The notes under the pieces were generated by a model. That model saw only the letters and a list, made by a program, of their open reading frames with translations, made no database searches and had not been told where the DNA came from. 58,771 nucleotides of DNA, from positions 1 through 58,771 of the IMG/VR virus record IMGVR_UViG_3300031578_000039; one strand, 5' to 3'. The translations under genes were made by a program, and so were the position numbers. The stretch is from a virus. Shown here one piece after another: positions 31,848 to 38,908 of this stretch (position 1 is its first letter; the number at the start of each line of letters is the position of its first letter).

Positions 31848-32192
31848 ATGACAATAGAAGAATTAAGAAAAACTACATTCAGAAAAGGAGACAAAGCAAA
31901 ATACTATGACGTTATTGCTGAAATAATAGAAATTGAATATACTGAAGCATTATTGGGATTGCGACAAGGTAAGGATGAAATAGAATGGGTGAGGTGTGAA
32001 AATATAACATATATTCCGTGTGCGCTGGCAGAAACTTCGATCGTGCCACAAGCAAATGAATTATTACCGCTTGTTAGCAACCGAAGGAAACTGTTAATTG
32101 CCCATAACAAACATATACTTGATAGGCTAACAGAATATGAAGGCGATGAAATTTGCGATAAGATGGTAGATGATTTTATAGGCAATTTATAG
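31848..32192 (+). CDS. Leader-payload cassette protein
   Basis: 114 residues from MTIEELRKTTFRKGDKAKYY. The first 75 residues form a small beta-rich domain (KYYDVIAEIIEIEY, EIEWVRCENITYIPC). The box GTTAGCAACC at 32073 is read as Val and complements GTTGCTAAC at the gene end. The payload is a helical end (NRRKLLIAHNKHILDRLTEY). Another start box, GTTAGCTTTTCG, lies at 31803 with the conserved leader GTGCGAGGGC. Confidence 0.6.
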   Translation: MTIEELRKTTFRKGDKAKYYDVIAEIIEIEYTEALLGLRQGKDEIEWVRCENITYIPCALAETSIVPQANELLPLVSNRRKLLIAHNKHILDRLTEYEGDEICDKMVDDFIGNL

Positions 32193-32316
32193 TTGCTAAC
32201 GGTACGCAAGTATGAAACGTGCCAACACAAAGATTGATTGAAAAAATGAATTTTAAAATTAACATAAATATTAACTTAGATGCACTACAGGCATGTTTTA
32301 TACTTGCTGTTAGGCA
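32192..32316 (+). other. attC-like site with vestigial coding loop
   Basis: GTTGCTAACGG ... GTTAGGCA (32309). GCAAGTATGAAACGTGCC (32206-32223) pairs with GGCATGTTTTATACTTGC (32290-32307) almost perfectly. A 25-codon frame (32246-32323) crosses the box in the valine phase. Confidence 0.85.
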
Positions 32317-32323
32317 TCTGTAA
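32246..32323 (+). CDS. Vestigial leader peptide in an attC loop
   Basis: MNFKININI..., ending LQACFILAV at the box, then RHL and stop. The same layout as the loop frame at 18625; the real cassette gene starts at 32336. Confidence 0.35.
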   Translation: MNFKINININLDALQACFILAVRHL

Positions 32324-32335
32324 AAATTACGGATT

Positions 32336-32479
32336 ATGGCAACAGTTTATAAAGTAGAAGTAGTATCACATTGGATTAACTACACTGAGGAACAGTTAAA
32401 ACAAATGATTGAAGATGCAATTAAAGAGAAAGAGCGAAAAAAAGGTAACGAAATTCAGATAAAAGTAAAAAGGCAGTAA
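32336..32479 (+). CDS. Very small cassette protein
   Basis: 47 residues, MATVYKVEVVSHWINYTEEQ, strand then charged helix and strand. Bounded by GTTAGGCA and TGCCTAAC. The VYKVEVVSHW opening recalls MKTYKVLYWW at 14399. Function unknown. Confidence 0.55.
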   Translation: MATVYKVEVVSHWINYTEEQLKQMIEDAIKEKERKKGNEIQIKVKRQ

Positions 32480-32487
32480 TTTTTATT

Positions 32488-32700
32488 GTGCCTAACGGGG
32501 TTGGTATGGTTTGATTTTTAACGGATAAATAAATACAAATATGAAAGACGAAATTAATAATATTATTGACCACCTCGAAGAAACACTTAAAGGCTTTAAA
32601 CAAGCGTATAAAGATGAGGGGTATGATTTGGCAAATGAAACGCATCACGTTACAGAAGCATTAAAATTAGTTAAAAATTTAACTATACCTGTTGCTGTAA
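32488..32700 (+). other. attC-like site with long coding loop
   Basis: TGCCTAACGG ... GTTGCTGTAAATCCC (32691). Arms GGTATGGTTTGATTTTTAAC and TTAAAAATTTAACTATACC are the same as those at 15467-15673, but the loop sequence is different. Confidence 0.75.
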
Positions 32701-32789
32701 ATCCCGTTATTTGCCCTAACTGTGAAGAAGAATGTGAACCGATACCATTAGGGCAAATGTGCAATAAGTGTTACTACGATAAAATGTAG
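32541..32789 (+). CDS. Leader-payload cassette protein, zinc-ribbon payload
   Basis: 82 residues. A helical leader (INNIIDHLEETLKGFKQAYK) ends in LVKNLTIPV, the arm-encoded segment also present at 15523. The payload is a zinc ribbon (CPNCEEECEPIPLGQMCNKC). Payload ends complement each other (GTTGCTGTAAAT / GTTTACAAC). Shows the same arm joined to unrelated leader and payload. Confidence 0.65.
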   Translation: MKDEINNIIDHLEETLKGFKQAYKDEGYDLANETHHVTEALKLVKNLTIPVAVNPVICPNCEEECEPIPLGQMCNKCYYDKM

Positions 32790-32933
32790 GGCAAATTATG
32801 GTTTACAACGCTACAGATAAGATACGTTGCGATTTAATACATAAAATTTCGATAACAAATAAACCTTTATAAAATGAAAACACTTTTAAATTACTTACTA
32901 AATAAGCAATGGATTTTATCTATTGTTATGTGC
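32790..32933 (+). other. attC-like site with coding loop
   Basis: GTTTACAACG ... GTTATGTGC (32925). AGATAAGAT and GTTGCGATTT pair with AAATAAGCAAT and ATTTTATCT. An ATG at 32874 in the loop is in frame with the next gene. Confidence 0.6.
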
Positions 32934-33134
32934 TTTTTAAGCGAGGGCAAAAAAGAGCAAATATACATAGCAAAATTCAGGGCTGAATTAGCATTTTGTG
33001 GGCATGATGTTTCTGATATGACAGATGAAGAAATTAAAGAAGGAATTACTAAAATGGGTGAAATGGTGTCAAAATGCGGAATGACAACAGATGAAGTTGC
33101 AGAAGCATTTAAAGCGTTGGCAAATTGCACATAA
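32928..33134 (+). CDS. Small cassette protein, alternative leader start at 32874
   Basis: 68 residues when started at the ATG within the box GTTATGTGC; 86 when started at 32874 in the attC loop (MKTLLNYLLNKQWILSIV leader). Body: helical, acidic, HDVSDMTDEEIKEGITKMGE. Ends at GCACATAAC, the complement of its start box. Function unknown. Confidence 0.6.
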   Translation: MCFLSEGKKEQIYIAKFRAELAFCGHDVSDMTDEEIKEGITKMGEMVSKCGMTTDEVAEAFKALANCT

Positions 33135-33223
33135 CGTACTGCGGTATGAACTGACCGCATTGTAGACAGTTCAAAATTATACACAAGGTTGATTGCGGTT
33201 TGTTTATACCGTTTGTTAGCCAC
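33127..33223 (+). other. attC-like site, non-coding loop
   Basis: GCACATAACG ... GTTAGCCAC (33215). GCGGTATGAACTGACCGC (33141-33158) pairs with GCGGTTTGTTTATACCGT; the loop contains GGTTGATT. Confidence 0.8.
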
Positions 33224-33236
33224 TTTTATTTAAGCG

Positions 33237-33500
33237 ATGGCAAAATATAGAAAAAAACCAGTAGTAATTGAAGCATGGAAATGGGATGAAACCAAGGAGA
33301 TGTTTGATAAAATAGGCTGTAAAAGTATGAGTAGTAGTGGACATACTGAGCGACCAAACGAAATGACATCTTTAAGAATTAAAACACTTGAAGGAACAAT
33401 GAGAGTTGATAAAGGTGACTTTATTATAAAGGGAGTGAAGGGTGAGTATTACCCATGTAAGCCTGATATATTTGAAATGACTTATGAGTGCGTTGGCTAA
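33237..33500 (+). CDS. Common phage protein, GDFIIKGVKGEYYPCKPDIF family
   Basis: 87 residues. KKPVVIEAWKW and GDFIIKGVKGEYYPCKPDIF are strongly conserved in a widespread phage family of unknown function. It starts right after the conserved cassette leader TTTTATTTAAGCGATGG. Bounded by GTTAGCCAC (33215) and GTGGCTAAC (33503), so it is a cassette. Confidence 0.8.
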   Translation: MAKYRKKPVVIEAWKWDETKEMFDKIGCKSMSSSGHTERPNEMTSLRIKTLEGTMRVDKGDFIIKGVKGEYYPCKPDIFEMTYECVG

Positions 33501-33640
33501 TTGTGGCTAACGGATGGCAGCTATGCCCAGTTGGGCAATAAATAGCACTTAATTATCAAACTATAAATAACTTAATAAAATGGCAAAAAGTAAAAATAAC
33601 CAACAAACCGCCCAATTGGGTATAGGTGATGTTATGCACC
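33501..33640 (+). other. attC-like site with coding loop
   Basis: GTGGCTAACGG ... GTTATGCACC (33631). CAGCTATGCCCAGTTGGGC (33518-33536) pairs with GCCCAATTGGGTATAGGTG. The loop holds the ATG at 33580; GTT is read as Val. Confidence 0.85.
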
Positions 33641-33789
33641 GTTCTATTGATTTTGCTAAATATGCGAATAGATATTATGAACTTTGCTATGAAACAGAAC
33701 CTTGCTGGTTTAACAAAAACAACCACGAAAAATATACATCAAATCAAGTTTACAACGCTTTCGTTAAGTACCTAAAGAATGGTGCATAA
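33580..33789 (+). CDS. Leader-payload cassette protein
   Basis: 69 residues. Leader KNNQQTAQLGIGDV comes from the attC loop, and payload MHRSIDFAKYANRYYELCYE... HEKYTSNQVYNAFVKYLKNG from the cassette. Start box GTTATGCACC complements GGTGCATAAC at the end. Payload could also start at the ATG in the box. Function unknown. Confidence 0.65.
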   Translation: MAKSKNNQQTAQLGIGDVMHRSIDFAKYANRYYELCYETEPCWFNKNNHEKYTSNQVYNAFVKYLKNGA

Positions 33790-33917
33790 CGTTTTGGCTA
33801 TGTTGCGTAGCCTTTTAGATTAGAATTACAAACTTAAAAATTAAAAATATGATGCCAAAAAGCAGTAAGCGACCAGAAAAAGACGAGGCTATGCAATATG
33901 AGCCTGTGTTATGCACC
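33781..33917 (+). other. attC-like site with coding loop, minor phase
   Basis: GGTGCATAACG ... GTTATGCACC (33908). GGCTATGTTGCGTAGCC (33797-33813) pairs with GGCTATGCAATATGAGCC. Crossover is read GTG TTA, not GTT. Confidence 0.8.
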
Positions 33918-34061
33918 GTTATTATTACACAAAATGACTTTGATATGTTAAAGATTATTAGAGGCTACTTTGGTAAAAACGATGTAACAGGATTAGAACA
34001 CATGGCTTATGCAGTACTTGACAGGGTGATAAAACAACATGAAAACCCTAATGGTGCATAA
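33849..34061 (+). CDS. Leader-payload cassette protein
   Basis: 70 residues. Leader KSSKRPEKDEAMQYEPV from the loop, payload LCTVIITQNDFDMLKIIRGY and GLEHMAYAVLDRVIKQHENP. The ATG pair at 33849/33852 makes the exact start uncertain. Cassette ends GTTATGCACC / GGTGCATAAC are identical to those of the preceding cassette. Function unknown. Confidence 0.65.
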   Translation: MMPKSSKRPEKDEAMQYEPVLCTVIITQNDFDMLKIIRGYFGKNDVTGLEHMAYAVLDRVIKQHENPNGA

Positions 34062-34190
34062 CGCTATGCAGCTAAACGCTGTTGGCGATTTGGAACACGA
34101 AATTATCAACTTAAAATAAACTTAATATGGAACACGAAAATTTGAATACAGAAGAAACCGCCAATAGCGATTTAGGTGCTGTTAGGCGTA
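34053..34190 (+). other. attC-like site with coding loop
   Basis: GGTGCATAACG ... GTTAGGCGTA (34181). GCAGCTAAACGCTGTTGGCG (34068-34087) pairs with CGCCAATAGCGATTTAGGTGC region. Loop contains the ATG at 34127; GTT read as Val. Confidence 0.85.
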
Positions 34191-34345
34191 GTGCTTTGAC
34201 TTGGTGGAACTCAATGACATTTGAGGAACAATTTTATAAAACGATAGCTTGGTTGAAAAGCGAAAACAGGAATACAACAGAAAGGCATCCGCACCATTTA
34301 ACAGGTAGGGAGATTCAGCAGATTTATGAACTGCATTACGCCTAA
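34127..34345 (+). CDS. Leader-payload cassette protein
   Basis: 72 residues. Leader NLNTEETANSDLGAV from the loop, payload RRSALTWWNSMTFEEQFYKT, AWLKSENRNTTERHPHHLTG, EIQQIYELHYA. The payload resembles small phage proteins of the WW-M-FEE-F type, unnamed. Start box GTTAGGCGTA complements TACGCCTAAC at the end. Last cassette of this array. Confidence 0.65.
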   Translation: MEHENLNTEETANSDLGAVRRSALTWWNSMTFEEQFYKTIAWLKSENRNTTERHPHHLTGREIQQIYELHYA

Positions 34346-34372
34346 CGATGGTATAAACACACCTTTCGATAT
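34338..34372 (+). repeat. Cassette-array boundary motif, copy 8
   Basis: TACGCCTAACG followed by ATGGTATAAACACACC and TTTCGATATAAACACC. Confidence 0.75.
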
Positions 34373-34386
34373 AAACACCTGTAAAC

Positions 34387-34566
34387 ATGCAACTTATAAA
34401 AAACAATCTTTCAGAAAGTGAAATATTTAAAGCAAAATATAAAGAAGTATTGCAAAATTTGGAAGATAGATTTAGGGTGAAAGATGGGAACAATGGTGCT
34501 ACTCAACTTATGAAGACCCAACATATGAATGGATTGCATGGCGTAACTGTATTTCTTAATACATAA
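34387..34566 (+). pseudogene. HTH-gene N-terminus with divergent or frameshifted end
   Basis: NLSESEIFKAKYKEVLQNLE and RFRVKD align with the N-terminus of the gene at 15858, but the HTH is missing. After RFRVKD the annotated frame gives a low-complexity tail. The +1 frame gives WEQWCYSTYEDPTYEWIAW then stop, which looks more protein-like, suggesting a frameshift. Confidence 0.5.
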
Positions 34567-34578
34567 AGATTAAACAAT

Positions 34579-34606
34579 AAAACCCCCACCTCACAGTGGG
34601 GTTTTT
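34579..34606 (+). terminator. Rho-independent terminator before the packaging genes
   Basis: AAAACCCCCAC(ctcaca)GTGGGGTTTTT. Separates the cassette array from the late genes. Confidence 0.88.
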
Positions 34607-34647
34607 AATGCAAAATATTTTTATAAACAGTACTTTATTTTTTTTCG

Positions 34648-34655
34648 TATCTTTG
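34648..34655 (+). promoter_or_regulatory. -7 box of the late (packaging/head) promoter
   Basis: TATCTTTG matches TAnnTTTG, 22 bases before the small terminase ATG; the -33 region is T-rich without a clear TTTG. Confidence 0.55.
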
Positions 34656-34676
34656 TGTAAAATCAAATTATGCGAT

Positions 34677-35186
34677 ATGAGCGAAGAAAAAGTAAACAAA
34701 TGTGGGCGACCAACAAAATATAAAGATGAATATAATTTGCAAGCTGAAAAGATGTGCAAGTTAGGGGCAACCGACATCGAACTAGCTGATTTCTTTAATG
34801 TTTGCGAAGATACTATTTATGAATGGAAAAATGTTTATGTTGCATTTTCCGAGTCCATAAAAAAAGGAAAGGATATTTTCGACACAAGGAATGTTGAAAA
34901 CTCACTGAGAACTAGAGCGCAAGGTCTTACCGTAACTGAAGAAAGGCAAACAACAAGGAAACTAAAACTAGACGACCAAAACCCTGACGAAATAGAAGGT
35001 GAAATCATTGATACTACCATAACAAAAAAAGAATTACCACCAGATACCGCAGCAGCTATATTTTGGTTAAAAAATAGGGATTCTAAGAGATGGAAGGACA
35101 AACAAGATGTAGAGCATTCAGGAGAGATTACGAGTCGCATTGTAGATATTGCATATTCAGATATTAACGAATCTAATGATAGTTAA
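34677..35186 (+). CDS. terS: Small terminase subunit
   Basis: 169 residues from MSEEKVNKCGRPTKYKDEYN; an earlier ATG lies before the promoter and is rejected. GRPTKYKDE, KMCKLGATDIELADFFNVCE, DTIYEWKNVYVAFSESIKKG is the HTH that recognises packaging DNA. AAAIFWLKNRDSKRWKDKQD is the typical C-terminal motif of terminase small subunits. It overlaps the large subunit gene by 11 bases. Confidence 0.88.
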   Translation: MSEEKVNKCGRPTKYKDEYNLQAEKMCKLGATDIELADFFNVCEDTIYEWKNVYVAFSESIKKGKDIFDTRNVENSLRTRAQGLTVTEERQTTRKLKLDDQNPDEIEGEIIDTTITKKELPPDTAAAIFWLKNRDSKRWKDKQDVEHSGEITSRIVDIAYSDINESNDS

Positions 35187-36507
35187 GTTTGACCCAAGAA
35201 TATTCAATCCGATATACTGGCATTTGCAAGAGGCTATTGCAGACCCAGATATAAGATTTATATTTTTAATGGGCGGTTCTTCTTCTGGAAAAACTTATAG
35301 CGTTTCGCAAGCCGAAATAATCAATACCTTAGCGACAAATAATAATACTTTAATGATGCGGAAATGTGCCGTTGATATTAAAGATTCTATTTACTCGGAT
35401 GCAAAAACAATAGGACTTAAGATAAATAAATTTACAAATAATTTTGATATAATACAGAATGAAATAAGGATTGGTAGTGGTAAATTGAGGTTTAGAGGGT
35501 TAGATGATTCAGAGAGAATAAAAGGAATATCTAACTATATTCGTGTATGTTTAGATGAGATTACTGAATATAAAGAGGACGATTTCAAACAAGTTAAAAA
35601 ACGCCTAAGAGGAAGACCAAACCAAAAAATAATAGCTACTTGGAATCCTATCAGTAGGAATCATTGGATAAAAAAAAATGTAATAGACAAAGAATCTTGG
35701 GTTAATTTGCCTTTATTTATAAATGCCCCAAAATGCAACGGTGTTAATTTATCTCAATTAAATAATGAATTTGCATTTAAAAAGAAAAATACCAATGGTA
35801 ATACAATATTCATAAAAAATACTTATCGAGATAACTTTTGGGTTGTTGGACACCCAGCAGGAAGCAATTATGGGTTTTACGACAAACACATAATCGCAGA
35901 CTTTGAAAGAGATAAAATTCATGATATAAATAACTACAACATATACGCAAATGGTGATTGGGGTGTGATCTCTGATAGGTTAATAATGAAAAATTGGTCT
36001 GTTATTGACAAGATTCCAGAAGGCGCAAAGCAAATACCGTCAGGAATGGACTTCGGATTTAATCCAGACCCGTTAACACTAACAGATTTCCATATTCATG
36101 GTGATACAATGTATTGGGATGAGCGAATACATGAGACTGGATTAACTAATTTAGAAGTCGAAAACCCATTACAAGATAGCATTATAAAGAGATTAAAAGA
36201 TATAAACTTCAATCCAGATCAAACTATTATAGCAGATTCAGCAGAGCCAAAAAGCATTAGAGAACTCAGATGTGCTGGATATAATGTGAGGGCAGTAAAA
36301 AAACCAAGAATAGCCGAGAGTTTAAAATGGTTATTGTCTTATAACCACAAGGTAACAGCAAGATCAAAAAATATTATAAATGAATTTGAAAACTACCAAA
36401 GGCAGATAGACAGGGGAGGCATAATACTTCCAGAGCCAATAGACGAATATAATCACCATATTGATCCAGCTAGATATGTATTAGCAATGAAGGATAGATT
36501 GTGGTAA
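35176..36507 (+). CDS. terL: Large terminase subunit
   Basis: About 443 residues (an ATG at 35149 would add nine). ATPase: FIFLMGGSSSGKTYSVSQAE (Walker A), YIRVCLDEITEYKEDD (Walker B with Glu), ATWNPISRNHWIKK (coupling motif). Nuclease: IPSGMDFGFNPDPLTL and IIADSAEPKSIREL supply the metal-binding Asp residues. Packages DNA into proheads; resembles the terminase-6/PBSX-like class. Confidence 0.93.
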   Translation: MIVKFDPRIFNPIYWHLQEAIADPDIRFIFLMGGSSSGKTYSVSQAEIINTLATNNNTLMMRKCAVDIKDSIYSDAKTIGLKINKFTNNFDIIQNEIRIGSGKLRFRGLDDSERIKGISNYIRVCLDEITEYKEDDFKQVKKRLRGRPNQKIIATWNPISRNHWIKKNVIDKESWVNLPLFINAPKCNGVNLSQLNNEFAFKKKNTNGNTIFIKNTYRDNFWVVGHPAGSNYGFYDKHIIADFERDKIHDINNYNIYANGDWGVISDRLIMKNWSVIDKIPEGAKQIPSGMDFGFNPDPLTLTDFHIHGDTMYWDERIHETGLTNLEVENPLQDSIIKRLKDINFNPDQTIIADSAEPKSIRELRCAGYNVRAVKKPRIAESLKWLLSYNHKVTARSKNIINEFENYQRQIDRGGIILPEPIDEYNHHIDPARYVLAMKDRLW

Positions 36508-36593
36508 TTTAATGATTATAGATAGAATCTATTGGTATTTAAAATATTGTTATATTTACAAATAAAAATTGTAATTTTGATAAAAACATATAG

Positions 36594-37919
36594 ATGTTCG
36601 ATAGGTTAAAATATAATATTGCCAGAGGTTTATTAAATGCAGCTTTTAGACAAAATACAGTATTAAGAGCGCAGGATATTCAATGGAACGAAGGTAAGCC
36701 GCAATGGATTGCGTTGTCAACTCCTCTTCATTTTGAAGAAGCAGCAAGGCATAATCCAATAGTGAAGGCTTGTGTTAATTTATTATCAACAGCTGCCTCC
36801 AATGGAATAAAATATTTAGAAGATACTAAAACAGGCGAAGCAATACCGTGGACATCAAATAGGAGAGGAGTCAAAAATGCCGAAAGATTATTGACTGAGT
36901 TTCCAAATCCATTGCAGTCAATTCAGGAATTTAATCAACAAAGAGTATTTTATTTGAAAATATTCGGAAATTCATACGTTTATTTAAACGCCCCATTTGT
37001 ATTCCCTGACATTGATAATATATCAACAATAGTAAATCTTCCATCGCAGTTTGTTGAAGTAAAACAAACAGGTAAAATATATGACCAAATAAGTATTGAT
37101 GGGATAGTATCTCAGTACGCATTAAATAACACATCACCAGTAAAAACGTTTAGTCCTAATGAAATAATACACACCAACGAGGTTAATATATCTTCTGAAT
37201 TTCCATCAATAATGGGAATAAGTAAGCTTGAGGTTTTGCAAAAACCAATAACAAATATTCAGCTTGCATTTGAATTTATGAATACATTGATGGCTACAAG
37301 AGGCACAGGAGGTATTATAACTCCAAATTTAAAAGATGCAAACGGCACTGCATCCCTTTTACCTAAAGAGAAAACTGAATTGCAGGATAAATTTAAAAAA
37401 GATTATGGATTTCTTAACGGTCAGAATCCTTTCCTAATAAGCCCTATACCTGTTGACTATATTAAAACTGTAATGAACTCAAGAGAACTAGGTATATATG
37501 AAGATTTTTCAAAAAATTCTATTCTAGTATGTAATGAATTTGGAGTACGCCACGAACTCGTCAGCACATACATACAGGGAAGTACTTATGCAAATCAGCG
37601 AGAGTACGTTAAAAGTTTGTATCAAGACACAGTCATTCCAATGGTTGATGGCGATGATAAATATTGGACTTTTAGGTTGGGGTGTAAAAAGTATGGGTTT
37701 TCGATTAAAACAAGTTGGGATCATATCCCTGTAATGCAAGACAACTTCAAGGATAGAGCAACTGCTATTAATTTAAAAGGAAGGACAGCTAAAGATGCTT
37801 ATAATGAAAATATTATAACAAAGAATCAATATCTTGAAATGTTAGAATTACCAACAGTTACAGGAGCTGATAAATTAAAATCAGAATTAAATAATAATGA
37901 ATCGATAGATTTGAGTTAA
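36594..37919 (+). CDS. Portal protein, HK97 type
   Basis: 441 residues. ARHNPIVKACVNLLSTAASN opening, NPLQSIQEFNQQRVFYLKIF, GNSYVYLNAP, ISKLEVLQKPITNIQLAFEF and the C-terminal TAKDAYNENIITKNQYLEML are typical of phage portals. Forms the DNA channel at the capsid vertex. Position between terminase and protease is standard. Confidence 0.88.
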   Translation: MFDRLKYNIARGLLNAAFRQNTVLRAQDIQWNEGKPQWIALSTPLHFEEAARHNPIVKACVNLLSTAASNGIKYLEDTKTGEAIPWTSNRRGVKNAERLLTEFPNPLQSIQEFNQQRVFYLKIFGNSYVYLNAPFVFPDIDNISTIVNLPSQFVEVKQTGKIYDQISIDGIVSQYALNNTSPVKTFSPNEIIHTNEVNISSEFPSIMGISKLEVLQKPITNIQLAFEFMNTLMATRGTGGIITPNLKDANGTASLLPKEKTELQDKFKKDYGFLNGQNPFLISPIPVDYIKTVMNSRELGIYEDFSKNSILVCNEFGVRHELVSTYIQGSTYANQREYVKSLYQDTVIPMVDGDDKYWTFRLGCKKYGFSIKTSWDHIPVMQDNFKDRATAINLKGRTAKDAYNENIITKNQYLEMLELPTVTGADKLKSELNNNESIDLS

Positions 37920-37935
37920 ATTACAAATAGAAATC

Positions 37936-38034
37936 ATGAAAGATAAATTAACAGAAGAAGAAATAAAGAAGCTTAAGAAATTAAGAGAAGATAAAGCCAA
38001 GATGGTCAAAGATGAAAAATTAATATGTAAATGA
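37936..38034 (+). CDS. Tiny charged peptide between portal and protease
   Basis: 32 residues, MKDKLTEEEIKKLKKLREDK, one charged helix. The stop is one base before the protease ATG, so it is probably translated and coupled. Function unknown. Confidence 0.5.
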   Translation: MKDKLTEEEIKKLKKLREDKAKMVKDEKLICK

Positions 38035-38035
38035 T

Positions 38036-38908
38036 ATGTTTTACTGCAAGGAATTAGACAGGAATTTTGAAAACAAAACCGATCTCATAAAAGAGCTTCG
38101 GAGGCACAAAGATGATATTATTTCTTTCAAGAAAGCTAATATCTATAAGTCGGTCGACAAAGGTATTTCTGTTACGGCAAAGCCTCTTGATTCTTCAAAG
38201 ATAAATACTACGACTAAAGGCATTTCAATTGATGAAGATTATTACTATTTGGCTGTTAATTCAACTAAAGTATTAGATTCGCACCTCGACCTTCATGTAA
38301 ATGGTATTTGGAATAAAACGGTAAAAGAACATCAAGGGCGCAACTATTTAGTAGATACTCATGTGCTGAGCATCAAAACAACAATTGCAAGAAAAGAGTA
38401 CATCGAAATGCTTACCGCTGTTATTCCATTTGCACTATTAGGCAAGCCATACGATGGGGATACAGAGGTTTTGATTTATAAAATAAGAAAAGATAAAATC
38501 ATAAGCACCGAGGCTAAAGAATGGCTAGATAGTGGCGATGACATCGAATGCAGTGTGAGAATGCAATATGTTGATATTTCGTTTGCAGTAAACAGTGACG
38601 ACAAAGAAGACATTAAATTCAAAGATAATTACGATAATTACATTAATCAAATAGCCAATAAAGAAGATTTCGATACAGAAATAGTTTATTTCTGGATAGT
38701 TAAGCAAGCTAAAAATGTACTTGAAAGTAGTTTAGTGCTATTTGGAAGTAATAATGCTACTGGAATAATTGAAGAATCAGCAAAATTTCAGCCGTCAAAC
38801 GACACTGAAAAGCAAGATAGCGAGCCGTCAAACGACACTCAAAAAAACCAAAAAGAATTTTATTTAAACCTATTAAAAGCAACTGAAAATGAAAAAATGG
38901 ATAATTGA
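38036..38908 (+). CDS. Prohead protease
   Basis: 290 residues. NSTKVLDSHLDLHVNGIWNK, then YLVDTHVLS (candidate catalytic His), DIECSVRMQYVDI and VLESSLVLFGSNNATGI follow the layout of HK97/S78-type prohead proteases. The C-terminus is a low-complexity linker with a duplicated PSNDT. Cleaves scaffold during head maturation. Overlaps the capsid gene by 20 bases. Confidence 0.75.
   Translation: MFYCKELDRNFENKTDLIKELRRHKDDIISFKKANIYKSVDKGISVTAKPLDSSKINTTTKGISIDEDYYYLAVNSTKVLDSHLDLHVNGIWNKTVKEHQGRNYLVDTHVLSIKTTIARKEYIEMLTAVIPFALLGKPYDGDTEVLIYKIRKDKIISTEAKEWLDSGDDIECSVRMQYVDISFAVNSDDKEDIKFKDNYDNYINQIANKEDFDTEIVYFWIVKQAKNVLESSLVLFGSNNATGIIEESAKFQPSNDTEKQDSEPSNDTQKNQKEFYLNLLKATENEKMDN

Noticed and set aside
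32874-32927. Upstream ATG as the only start of the gene ending at 33134
   Set aside because: It lies in the attC loop; the ATG inside the box GTTATGTGC is equally placed, so the upstream ATG was kept only as an alternative leader start.
8726-34372. Insertion sequences or MITEs as the explanation for the inverted repeats
   Set aside because: Each unit has different terminal sequence, no target-site duplications were visible and no transposase is present.
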